From: an uncultured Oscillibacter sp.
Lineage (GTDB): Bacteria; Bacillota; Clostridia; Oscillospirales; Oscillospiraceae
DNA: 10,724 bases
Direction of reading: 5' to 3'
Assembly: GCA_900550685.1 (NCBI GenBank)
Contig: URTS01000063.1
Coordinates: forward strand, 1 to 10,724
Made by a program: the position numbers and the translations under genes. How positions within the stretch are numbered: the first letter of the stretch is position 1; each line of letters starts with the position of its first letter. The notes beneath the pieces were generated by a model. That model saw nothing but the letters and a program-made list of their open reading frames with translations, ran no database searches and had not been told where the DNA came from. Positions 1-7,161 of this stretch are shown here, in pieces.

Positions 1-15
1 TATATCCCGTGAAAT

Positions 16-36
16 GCCCGTATTTCCGGGCTTTTT
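16..36 (+). terminator. Short intrinsic terminator of an upstream gene
   Basis: A 5-bp GC-only stem, GCCCG (16-20) with CGGGC (27-31), encloses a 6-nt loop and is followed at once by five T residues (32-36). This is the plain form of a Rho-independent terminator reading on the plus strand. It probably ends a transcript that starts left of the window. The stem is short, so it could be weak. Confidence 0.6.
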
Positions 37-167
37 GGAGATAATCAGAGTTGTTAAGTCAAAAACATAATCGTTTTTTATTTTTAACAGGAAGGATACT
101 TCCTTACGTCCGCCCAATCACTGGCCGAGGCCGCTTCTCTTGGAATCTGGCTGATAGGTTGTGCAGG

Positions 168-333
168 TTAGAGCGATAATTGCAGCCCATTCTCACCCGC
201 AGATGTGCCAATATTGAATTTGCTGTCATAGTCTCAGCACAGCGCCACCAACGCGGCCGCGTCGGTATTTCTTTGCCCGGCAAGGCCGGGAACAGTTGTG
301 GAAAATTCCTTAACCCCCAGGAAGATAATACCT
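168..333 (-). pseudogene. Possible C-terminal relic of an unidentified gene
   Basis: One minus-strand frame is open between TAA stops at about 333 and 168 except for a single in-frame TGA near 234-236. Its translation is protein-like: a stretch reading GLAGQRNTDAAALVALC precedes the TGA, and DYDSKFNIGTSAGENG follows it before the stop. No start codon with a ribosome binding site is visible. I do not recognise the family. It could be the decayed end of a gene or a chance open frame in a GC-richer patch. A TGA between Cys and Asp gives no reason to suspect selenocysteine. Confidence 0.25.
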
Positions 334-361
334 TAAAAAAGAAAGGACAGCTTTTCTAAAA

Positions 362-399
362 ACATGGAAATATACCATGTATAAGAAGTAAAACTTATA
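362..399. promoter_or_regulatory. Two adjacent small dyads in the AT-rich leader
   Basis: ACATGG (362-367) pairs with CCATGT (375-380) across a 7-nt spacer. TATAAG (380-385) pairs with CTTATA (394-399) across 8 nt. Both lie upstream of the candidate operon promoter in a very AT-rich tract (about 335-470). They could be protein-binding dyads for a regulator, but such short AT-rich palindromes also arise by chance. Nothing else is recognisable in this tract. Confidence 0.25.
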
Positions 400-479
400 T
401 ATGATAGTAGCGTGAAAAGTAAAATAAAAAAATAAGCCCGAAGAAAATGATTGCTTGTCGAATTTGTGTATTGACGATT

Positions 480-508
480 TTGACCGCAATAGTGTAAGGT
501 AATACCAT
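480..508 (+). promoter_or_regulatory. Candidate sigma-A promoter of the purine operon
   Basis: TTGACC (480-485) is separated by 17 nt from TACCAT (503-508), a plausible -35/-10 pair. A second TTGACG at 471-476 sits nine bases upstream and gives an alternative -35. The first pairing predicts transcription starting near 514-516, at the base of the 515-539 hairpin. It is the best promoter I can see ahead of the operon. Confidence 0.45.
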
Positions 509-514
509 TGATTA

Positions 515-539
515 GGGAACCTGATGGAAACAGGTTCCC
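515..539 (+). promoter_or_regulatory. 9-bp hairpin/dyad at the operon 5' end
   Basis: GGGAACCTG (515-523) is perfectly complementary to CAGGTTCCC (531-539) around the 7-nt loop ATGGAAA. No T-run follows, so it is not an intrinsic terminator. It lies just downstream of the candidate -10 and about 36 nt before the ribosome binding site. It could be a 5'-terminal mRNA-stabilising hairpin, or a DNA operator overlapping the transcription start. It does not resemble a purine riboswitch aptamer that I can recognise. Confidence 0.45.
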
Positions 540-587
540 CACGATGGCTTACGGAAAACCCGGTTGGAAATCTTAGGAGGAACGACG

Positions 588-1739
588 ATGAAATTCAAGA
601 AACTTGCAAGCATCCTGGTCGCCTGTGCCATGGCGGCCTCTCTGGCAGCCTGCGGCTCCAACGACCAGGCGGCGGAGCAGCCCGCCGATACGGCTGCGGA
701 CAACGCTCCGGCAGCAGCGGAGACGGCTTCCGGCCTGCCCGCCCTGACCAAGGACGAGATCCACGTGGGCGTGGTGTTCAACACGGAACCCGGCACCGAG
801 GGCTTTGCCTATGCCATGAACCTGGGCTTCAAGGCTCTGGAGGACGCTGGCTACAAGGTGGATTACGCCCTCAATGTGCCCGAGTCCGCTGAGGCTGAGA
901 CCGCGATGGAGAGCCTCATCAACCAGGGCTGCAACGTGATCTATGCCACCAGCTACGGCTTTGGCGAGTTCATTGCCAATGTGGCTTCCCGGTATCCCAA
1001 CATTTACTTCAACCACTATTCCGGCAGCAACAACGCCGACAACCTGGCTACCTTCTTCCCCAAGAACTTCCAGAGCGAGTACGTCTGCGGCATTATTGCC
1101 GGTATGCGGACCTCCTCCAATGAGATCGGCTACCTGTGCTCCTATCCCATTCCCGAGTGCGTCCGCATGGTGGATGCCTTTACCCTGGGCGCCAAGTCTG
1201 TGAACCCCGATGTGACCGTGAACGTGAAGTGGACCGGCTCCTGGTTCGACCCCGCCACGGAGACCGCCACCGCCACCGAGCTGGTGAACAGCGGCTCTGA
1301 CGTTGTCATCGCCTATCTGGACAGCCTGAACGCCGCCATTGCCGCCGCGGACCTGGGGGCCTATTCTTTCGGCTATGCCACCTCCGGCTATGAGACCATT
1401 CCCGACTCCTACCTGACCAGCCCCGCCTGCGACTGGGAGAGCTTCTTCCTCAACGACGTGCAACGTATCATCGACGGCACCTGGACCGGCACCAACCAGT
1501 GGCTGGGCATGGAGGACGGCCTTGTGAGTCTCTGCGACATGCACAACCTGGCTGACGGCACCGAGGAGAAGGTCCAGGCTGCGATCGATGGCTTCACCAA
1601 CGGCACCCTGGACATCTGGACCGGCGAGATCCTGGACAACGAGGGCAATGTGGCCGTGGCTGAGGGCGAGACCCTGTCCGACGCGGACCTGCTGTCCCTG
1701 AGCTGGTTCGTGGACGGTGTGAACGGCAGCGTCAACTGA
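588..1739 (+). CDS. BMP/PnrA-family substrate-binding lipoprotein
   Basis: Extracytoplasmic binding protein of an ABC importer, 383 aa. The start is ATG 588, because AGGAGG (575-580) sits seven bases before it; an in-frame TTG at 564 has no such site. A charged start, a hydrophobic core and the lipobox LAAC (Cys22) show a lipoprotein signal peptide. A low-complexity Ala/Asp/Glu linker (about residues 25-45) follows. The mature domain begins near EIHVGVVFNTEPGTEGFAYA and shows the periplasmic-binding fold of the BMP family, for example the GCNVIYATSYGFGE and FNHYSG segments. Known family members (PnrA, Med, BMP proteins) bind purine nucleosides. The neighbouring permeases and deaminases fit a purine nucleoside, nucleobase or related ligand, but the exact ligand is inferred. 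It is the first operon gene and is separated from the ATPase gene by a hairpin. Confidence 0.9.
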   Translation: MKFKKLASILVACAMAASLAACGSNDQAAEQPADTAADNAPAAAETASGLPALTKDEIHVGVVFNTEPGTEGFAYAMNLGFKALEDAGYKVDYALNVPESAEAETAMESLINQGCNVIYATSYGFGEFIANVASRYPNIYFNHYSGSNNADNLATFFPKNFQSEYVCGIIAGMRTSSNEIGYLCSYPIPECVRMVDAFTLGAKSVNPDVTVNVKWTGSWFDPATETATATELVNSGSDVVIAYLDSLNAAIAAADLGAYSFGYATSGYETIPDSYLTSPACDWESFFLNDVQRIIDGTWTGTNQWLGMEDGLVSLCDMHNLADGTEEKVQAAIDGFTNGTLDIWTGEILDNEGNVAVAEGETLSDADLLSLSWFVDGVNGSVN

Positions 1740-1754
1740 GTAAACGATCAGCCG

Positions 1755-1793
1755 AAAGAACGCTTTCCGCCCGGATTTGGAAAGCGTTCTTTT
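1755..1793 (+). terminator. Intra-operon attenuating hairpin
   Basis: A perfect 14-bp inverted repeat, 1755-1768 (AAAGAACGCTTTCC) and 1779-1792, flanks a 10-nt loop. It ends in TTCTTTT rather than a long U-tract, so some readthrough is expected. It lies in the 92-bp gap between the binding-protein gene and the ATPase gene. A partial terminator or 3'-stabilising stem here is a known way to make more binding protein than membrane components. Confidence 0.7.
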
Positions 1794-1831
1794 GGTGCGT
1801 ATCCGGAAAATAAAGAGGATAGGAGAGCGAC

Positions 1832-3352
1832 ATGGAACAGCCCGTTGTGGAACTGAGACAAATCAAAAAACATTTTGGAACCGTAAAAGCAAACGACGGG
1901 GTGGATCTGCGTGTGTTCGCCGGTGAGATCCATGCCATTCTCGGTGAAAACGGCTCCGGCAAAAGCACCCTGATGAACATTCTCTCCGGCCTGTACGCGC
2001 CGGACGCCGGTGAGATCCGCATGGACGGCCAGCCCATCTCCATCCGGTCCCCCAAGGACGCCATGGACAAGGGTATCGGCATGATCCACCAGCACTTCAA
2101 GCTGGTGGAGGCCCTCACCGCCTGGGAGAACATCGTGGGCGGCATGCAGGGACAGCTGTTCCTGCGCCGGAGGGAAGTGGTCCGCCAGATCGGAGAGCTG
2201 TGCCGGAAGTACCATTTGCAGATGGACCCGGAGAAAAAGGTCTATGAAATGACCATCGGCGAAAAGCAAACGGTGGAGATCGTCAAGGCCCTGTACCGCA
2301 AGGCCCGGATCATGATCCTGGACGAGCCCACCGCCGTGCTGACGGCCCAGGAGACCGGACGGCTCTTTGAGATCCTCCGGGAGATGCGGGCCAATGGCTG
2401 CGCCGTCATCATCATCACCCACAAGCTTCAGGAGGTCATGGACATCAGCGACCGGGTGACGGTTCTCCGCAAGGGCGTCAGTGTGTGCTCCATGCCCACG
2501 GCGGAGGCTACGCCGGAGCAGCTGGCGGAGCTGATGGTGGGCCGGGCCATTGACATTTCCGTTCCCTATGTGGAAATTCAGGAGAAAAAGGAGCCGGTCC
2601 TCTCCATCCGGGACCTGCGGATCACGGACAAGGCCACCCATACCGACCGGCTGAGCATCGATGCCCTGGATATCTGCTCCTATGAGATCCTGGGTGTGGC
2701 CGGTGTGGCGGACAGCGGCCAAAAGGAGCTGTGCGAGGCCATCAGCGGCATTCAGAAGGCCGCCGGCAGCGTCCGGCTGAAGGGCACGGAGCTCATCGGC
2801 CTGGACCCCAAGGCCATGCGGAAAAAGGATATTCAAATCGGGTTCGTCCCCGAGGACCGGCTGGGCATGGGCCTGGCCAACGGCCTGAGCATCAGCGAAA
2901 ACGTGGTGCTGCGGACCTACCGCTCCGGCAAGAGCATCTTCCTGGACCGGAAGGAGGAGCTGCGGCAGGCCAACGACCTGGTGGAGCGCTACAGCATCAG
3001 CACCTCCAGCGTGCAGCAGGCCATTCAGAGCCTCTCCGGCGGCAATATCCAAAAGGTGCTGCTGGGCCGGGAGATCAACCGGAACACGGACTTTTTGATG
3101 GTGGCCTACCCCGTCCGGGGCTTGGACATCGGCGCTTCCGACTTTATTTACGAGCGGCTCAACGAGGAAAAGAAGAAGGGCGTTGCGATCTTGATGATCG
3201 GTGAGGACCTGGATGTGCTTCTGGGAATCTGCGACCGGATCGCGGTCCTTCACAGCGGCAGGCTCATGGACGTGGTGGACGCCAAGACCGCCACCAAGGA
3301 GCAGCTGGGACTTTTGATGATGGGACAGGAGGTGCGGCATGTTGAAAATTGA
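1832..3352 (+). CDS. ABC transporter ATP-binding protein, two NBDs (NupO-like)
   Basis: Cytoplasmic ATPase of the importer, 506 aa, with two nucleotide-binding halves in one chain as in the sugar/nucleoside importer family. The first half has Walker A GENGSGKST (about 38-46), a Q-loop glutamine (Q87), the divergent signature TIGEKQ (141-146), Walker B IMILDEP (160-166) and an H-loop (ITHKL, H197). The second half keeps a good signature (LSGGNIQK, 401-408). Its P-loop is degenerate (GVADSGQKEL, 291-300, no lysine), Walker B reads AYPVRGLD instead of DEP, and the switch position is MIGEDL with no histidine. Such asymmetry is typical of this family, so one competent ATP site is expected. The start ATG follows a GAGGATAGGAGA ribosome binding region. 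The 3' end overlaps the first permease gene by 14 bp, which suggests translational coupling. Confidence 0.92.
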   Translation: MEQPVVELRQIKKHFGTVKANDGVDLRVFAGEIHAILGENGSGKSTLMNILSGLYAPDAGEIRMDGQPISIRSPKDAMDKGIGMIHQHFKLVEALTAWENIVGGMQGQLFLRRREVVRQIGELCRKYHLQMDPEKKVYEMTIGEKQTVEIVKALYRKARIMILDEPTAVLTAQETGRLFEILREMRANGCAVIIITHKLQEVMDISDRVTVLRKGVSVCSMPTAEATPEQLAELMVGRAIDISVPYVEIQEKKEPVLSIRDLRITDKATHTDRLSIDALDICSYEILGVAGVADSGQKELCEAISGIQKAAGSVRLKGTELIGLDPKAMRKKDIQIGFVPEDRLGMGLANGLSISENVVLRTYRSGKSIFLDRKEELRQANDLVERYSISTSSVQQAIQSLSGGNIQKVLLGREINRNTDFLMVAYPVRGLDIGASDFIYERLNEEKKKGVAILMIGEDLDVLLGICDRIAVLHSGRLMDVVDAKTATKEQLGLLMMGQEVRHVEN

Positions 3353-4397
3353 GAAAAAAACAGGCGGGCACCTGCTGGTCCAGCGGTGCGTCTCCGTGGT
3401 CATCGCCCTGTGCGTGGCGGGCCTGGTGATCGCCGTCTGCGGCTACAACCCCCTGGTGGTCTACCGGGAGATGCTGGCCGGTTCCTTCGGCTCCGCCTAC
3501 TATGTGCAGCAGACCATCCAGAAGGTGATCCCTCTGCTGGTGATGGGCCTGGGCGTGGCGGTCTGCTTCAAAATGAACTTCATCAACATCGGCGCGGAAG
3601 GCCAGTTCTACATCGGCGCGGTGGCGGCCACCTACGTGGCCCTGCACGTGGAGGGCCTGCCCTCCTGGGTGACCATGACCATGATGTTCGCGGCGGCCTT
3701 CCTGGCCGGCGGCGTCTGGTGCCTCATCGCGGGCTTCACCAAGTCCAAGTGGGGCGTCAGCGAGACGTTGGTGACGCTGATGCTGAACTACGTGGCCATG
3801 AAGCTGGTGTCCTACTTGCAGTATGTGCTCTGGAAGGACCCCAAATCCATGGGCTTTCCCAAGATCGCCAACTATCCCGACGCCTTGCAGTTCAAAAACG
3901 TGCTGGGCGTGCAGAGCGGATGGATCGCGGCAGCGGTGCTGACGGTCCTGGTGTGGATGCTGCTGCACCGTCTGAAATTTGGCTATGAGATCGCGGTGCT
4001 GGGCGCCAACGAGCGGACGGCCCGCTACGCAGGCATGAACACCGGAAAGATCCTGCTGCTGACCAGCCTTATCGGCGGCGGCATCTGCGGCCTTGCGGGG
4101 CTGATCCAGGCGGCGGGAGTGAACCATACCCTCAACGACCAGATGGGCAACGGCATGGGCTATACGGCAGTGGCCATCGCCTATATGGCCCAGATGGAGC
4201 CTGCGGCCATCGTGGTAGTGTCCTTCCTGTTCTCCATCCTGCTCCAGGGCAGCTCCTACATGCAGATCTCCATGCAGATCCCGTCCGCCACCGGCGACGT
4301 GATCCAGGGCATCATCCTGCTGTTCATCCTGGGCAGCGAATTCTTCTCCCGGTACCGGGTGACCTGGGACCGGAAGGAAAAGGAGGCGGCGAAATGA
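3339..4397 (+). CDS. ABC transporter permease (NupP-like, BPD_transp_2 family)
   Basis: Integral membrane subunit of the importer, 352 aa. It starts inside the end of the ATPase gene, with GGAGG about seven bases before ATG 3339. After a short basic N-terminus there is a hydrophobic helix (about 17-36), then a series of further membrane segments. The family motif INIGAEGQ (82-89), the ETLVTLMLNY segment (142-151) and a late GLAGLIQAAG helix are characteristic of simple-sugar/nucleoside importer permeases. The C-terminus is charged (RKEKEAAK). It is predicted to pair with the next gene product as a heterodimer and to contact the double ATPase. The stop overlaps the next start in an ATGA, so the two are probably translated together. 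Confidence 0.9.
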   Translation: MLKIEKKTGGHLLVQRCVSVVIALCVAGLVIAVCGYNPLVVYREMLAGSFGSAYYVQQTIQKVIPLLVMGLGVAVCFKMNFINIGAEGQFYIGAVAATYVALHVEGLPSWVTMTMMFAAAFLAGGVWCLIAGFTKSKWGVSETLVTLMLNYVAMKLVSYLQYVLWKDPKSMGFPKIANYPDALQFKNVLGVQSGWIAAAVLTVLVWMLLHRLKFGYEIAVLGANERTARYAGMNTGKILLLTSLIGGGICGLAGLIQAAGVNHTLNDQMGNGMGYTAVAIAYMAQMEPAAIVVVSFLFSILLQGSSYMQISMQIPSATGDVIQGIILLFILGSEFFSRYRVTWDRKEKEAAK

Positions 4398-5350
4398 ACG
4401 AGCTTTCCCTGTTTTTGCAGCTGTCCGTTCAGCTGGGCACGCCGTTCCTGCTGGGGACCCTGGGGGGCATCCTGTGTGAAAAGGTGGGCAACCTGAATCT
4501 GGGCATCGAGGGAATGATGATCCTGGGAGCCTTTTCCGGCTTCGCGGCGGGGTTCCACACCCACAGCGTCTTGCTGGCCGTTCTGGCCGCCATGGCCGGC
4601 GGCGTGGGCGGCGCGCTGATCTATGCCGTCATCACCGTGACCCTCAAGGGCAACCAGACGGTGACCGGCTTTGCCCTGACCATTTTCGGCACCGGCTTTG
4701 CCAACTTTATGGGCAAAAGATACTCCAGCCAGATCATGGACAGCGCCGTTACCGCGGCTCTGGGTACCCACAGCATCCCGGGCCTTTCCAAGATCCCGGT
4801 GTTGGGCACTGCCGTTTTCTCCCAGAGCCTGTTTGTCTACTTCTCCATCCTTGTGGCGGCGGTCCTGTGCTTTTACTATCAAAAGACCCGCTTCGGCCTG
4901 GCGGCCCGCATGGTGGGCGAAAGCCCCGCCACGGCGGACGCCTCCGGCATCAACGTGGACGCCTGCAAGTATGTCCACATCCTCATCGGCGGCGCCCTCT
5001 GCGGCCTGGGCGGCGCGTATCTCTCCCTGGTATACGTGCCCTACTGGCAGGACAATATTACGGCGGGCATCGGCTGGATCGCCGTGGCCCTGGTGATCTT
5101 CTCCGGCTGGCATCCGGCCAAGGCTGTGCTGGGCTGCTACCTCTTCGGTGTGCTGAAGGGGCTGGCGGTGAAGTTCCAGGGTGTGAGCTTCAGTGTTCTT
5201 GGACTGAAAGTTTCCATTGCCTCCCAGGTGATGGATATGATACCTTATATATTGACCATCGTGGTCCTTGTGTTTGCGGCAAGCACCACGAAAAACAGAA
5301 GCGTCGGCCCGGCCGGTGTGGGCAAGTCCTACTTCCGGGAAGACCGGTAA
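4394..5350 (+). CDS. ABC transporter permease (NupQ-like, BPD_transp_2 family)
   Basis: Second membrane subunit, 318 aa, shorter than its partner as is usual for the NupQ type. It contains NLNLGIEGMM (33-42), GNQTVTGFALTIFG, a LIGGALCGLGGAYLSLVY helix and GIGWIAVALVIFSGWHP, the landmarks of this permease family. The C-terminal tail after the last helix is hydrophilic. The start ATG overlaps the preceding stop by four bases (ATGA), which supports coupled, equimolar synthesis. About 31 bp separate it from the adenine deaminase start, with no terminator between, so transporter and enzyme are co-transcribed. Confidence 0.9.
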   Translation: MNELSLFLQLSVQLGTPFLLGTLGGILCEKVGNLNLGIEGMMILGAFSGFAAGFHTHSVLLAVLAAMAGGVGGALIYAVITVTLKGNQTVTGFALTIFGTGFANFMGKRYSSQIMDSAVTAALGTHSIPGLSKIPVLGTAVFSQSLFVYFSILVAAVLCFYYQKTRFGLAARMVGESPATADASGINVDACKYVHILIGGALCGLGGAYLSLVYVPYWQDNITAGIGWIAVALVIFSGWHPAKAVLGCYLFGVLKGLAVKFQGVSFSVLGLKVSIASQVMDMIPYILTIVVLVFAASTTKNRSVGPAGVGKSYFREDR

Positions 5351-5381
5351 ACTGCGTGAAAAAAAGAAAGGGGAACATCAA

Positions 5382-7142
5382 ATGGACAACGAACTGATTC
5401 AAGTAGCACTGGGGCAGAAGCCCGCGGACATTGTGATCAAGAACGGCAAACTGGTCAATGTCATCACCCACGAGGTCTATGAAACGGAAATTGCCATTGC
5501 CAACGGCAAGATCGCCTCTATCGGCCCGGTTCCGGCCGGTGCCGTCGGCCCCGACACGCAGGTGATCGACGCCAAGGGCATGTACCTGGCCCCCGGCTTC
5601 ATGGATGCCCATATCCATATCGAGAGCAGCATGCTCTCCTATACCGAATTTGCCAAGATGGTGGTCAAGCACGGCACCACTGCCGTGGCCACCGACCTGA
5701 TGGAGGTCACCATCGTCTCCGGCGTGGAGGGCATGAAGGAGGTCCTGGCGGAGTCCAAGAACACCCCGGTGAAGCTCTATTACCCCGTGCCCGCCTTTAT
5801 GGAGGAAAACGGCCTTCAGACCACCGGCAGCACCCTGCATCCTGAGATGATCGACCAGCTGATCCAGCTGCCGGAGGCCGTGGGCCTGGCAGAGGTGCTG
5901 GCACCCCCCATTCTGGCCGGTTCTCCCGCCTCTGCCCATATGCTGGAGCTGGCCAAGAAGTACCACAAGACCGCCGAGGGCCATGCCCCCGCCGTCATGG
6001 GCGAGGCCCTGAACGCCTATGTGGGCGCAGGCGTTACCAGCGACCATGAGAGTACCAACAAGGAGGAGGCCCTGGCCAAGCTGCGTTCCGGCCTGCATGT
6101 CCTGATGCGGGAGGGCTCCGCCTCCACGGACCTGCGCCCCTGCCTGAAGGCCATCACCGAGGAGCACGTGGACACCCGCTACTGCTCCATGGTCAGCGAC
6201 GATATCGACGCCCTGCACATCAGCCGCAAGGGCCACCTGGACAACAAGGTCCGCATCGCTGTGGAAGAGGGCGTGGACCCTGTTACCGCCATTCAGATGG
6301 TCACCATCAACCCGGCGGAGAACTTCCACCTTCAGGACCAGCTGGGCAGCATTACCCCCGGCAAGATCGCCGACATTGTGTTCCTGTCCTCCCTGGAAAA
6401 GTGCAGTGTGGAAAAGGTCATTGCCAACGGCGAACTGGTGGTGGACGACCGGAAGCTGACAAAGGAGCTGCCCGCCCCCAACTACAGCAATCTTCTGCGG
6501 GGTACCGTGAAGCTGGCCCACAAGATCGCCGGGGACGACCTGGTGCTGAAGGTGGACCCCAAGTACACCACCGCCAAGGTCCATGTCATCGGAGCCTCTC
6601 ACGACACCCTGCTGACCGACGCCCTGGAAGTCGATCTGCCGGTAGAAAATGGAGTGGTGCTGCCTGACGCGGACAGCGACGTGCTGCGCATCGCCTGCGT
6701 GGAGCGCTACGGCAAGAACGGCAGCGTGGGCAAGTCCTTCATCAAGAACTTCGGCCTGAAGTCCGGCGCCATCGCCATCAGCGTGGGCCACGACCACCAC
6801 AACATCACCGTGGTGGGCACCGAGGCGAAGGATATGGCCTTTGCCGTCAACCGCGTGGCGGAACTCCAGGGCGGCCTGGTGCTGGTGAAGGACGGCAAGG
6901 TCCTCTCCGAGATCCCCCTGCCCATCTGCGGCCTGCTGTCCGACCTGGACGGCGAGACCGTGGCCAACAAGCTGGAGGAGATGATCGCCGTTCTGCGAAC
7001 TTTGGGCTGCGAGGTGCCTTCTCCCAACATCACCCTGTCCTTCATCACTCTGATCTTCATCCCCTGCTTCGGCATCACCGACCAGGGCCTGTTTGACGTG
7101 CGGGAATTCAAGATCATCGATCCGGTGATCGAGCTGAAGTAA
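5382..7142 (+). CDS. ade: Adenine deaminase, divergent (Ade family, EC 3.5.4.2)
   Basis: Cytoplasmic metal-dependent amidohydrolase, 586 aa, the usual length for bacterial adenine deaminase, which converts adenine to hypoxanthine and ammonia. The start is ATG 5382, behind GAAAGGGG; an upstream in-frame extension overlaps the permease and is not used. Visible landmarks are PGFMDAHIHIESSM (metal His77 and His79), GHAP (His201), SDHES (His222), REGSA (243-247), VSDD (Asp273/274) and DPVTAIQMVTINPAE. The C-terminal domain has GHDHHNITVVGT and IPLPICGLLSDL. The usual DPHE motif reads DLME here (105-108): the glutamate is kept, but Pro and His are replaced. The general family match is strong; adenine as the only substrate is less certain. 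The gene lies between the importer genes and a second amidohydrolase. Confidence 0.85.
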   Translation: MDNELIQVALGQKPADIVIKNGKLVNVITHEVYETEIAIANGKIASIGPVPAGAVGPDTQVIDAKGMYLAPGFMDAHIHIESSMLSYTEFAKMVVKHGTTAVATDLMEVTIVSGVEGMKEVLAESKNTPVKLYYPVPAFMEENGLQTTGSTLHPEMIDQLIQLPEAVGLAEVLAPPILAGSPASAHMLELAKKYHKTAEGHAPAVMGEALNAYVGAGVTSDHESTNKEEALAKLRSGLHVLMREGSASTDLRPCLKAITEEHVDTRYCSMVSDDIDALHISRKGHLDNKVRIAVEEGVDPVTAIQMVTINPAENFHLQDQLGSITPGKIADIVFLSSLEKCSVEKVIANGELVVDDRKLTKELPAPNYSNLLRGTVKLAHKIAGDDLVLKVDPKYTTAKVHVIGASHDTLLTDALEVDLPVENGVVLPDADSDVLRIACVERYGKNGSVGKSFIKNFGLKSGAIAISVGHDHHNITVVGTEAKDMAFAVNRVAELQGGLVLVKDGKVLSEIPLPICGLLSDLDGETVANKLEEMIAVLRTLGCEVPSPNITLSFITLIFIPCFGITDQGLFDVREFKIIDPVIELK

Positions 7143-7161
7143 AAGAAAGGGGTATCAGATC

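Noticed and set aside
333..542. Minus-strand 69-codon frame in the leader
   Set aside because: Falls in an AT-rich regulatory stretch, has no ribosome binding site, and covers the promoter and hairpin.
340..587. Purine riboswitch in the operon leader
   Set aside because: The gene content invited it, but I could not find the conserved junction and loop-loop elements of guanine/adenine aptamers; the visible hairpin is a simple one.
1748..3403. Long minus-strand open frame opposite the ATPase gene
   Set aside because: Mirror of a GC-rich real gene; its translation is rich in His, Gly, Val and Gln typical of antisense shadows, and the plus strand has clear ABC motifs.
5190..6800. Long minus-strand open frame opposite adenine deaminase
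   Set aside because: Same shadow effect; composition is His/Gly/Val-rich with no recognisable domain, and it crosses two real gene junctions.
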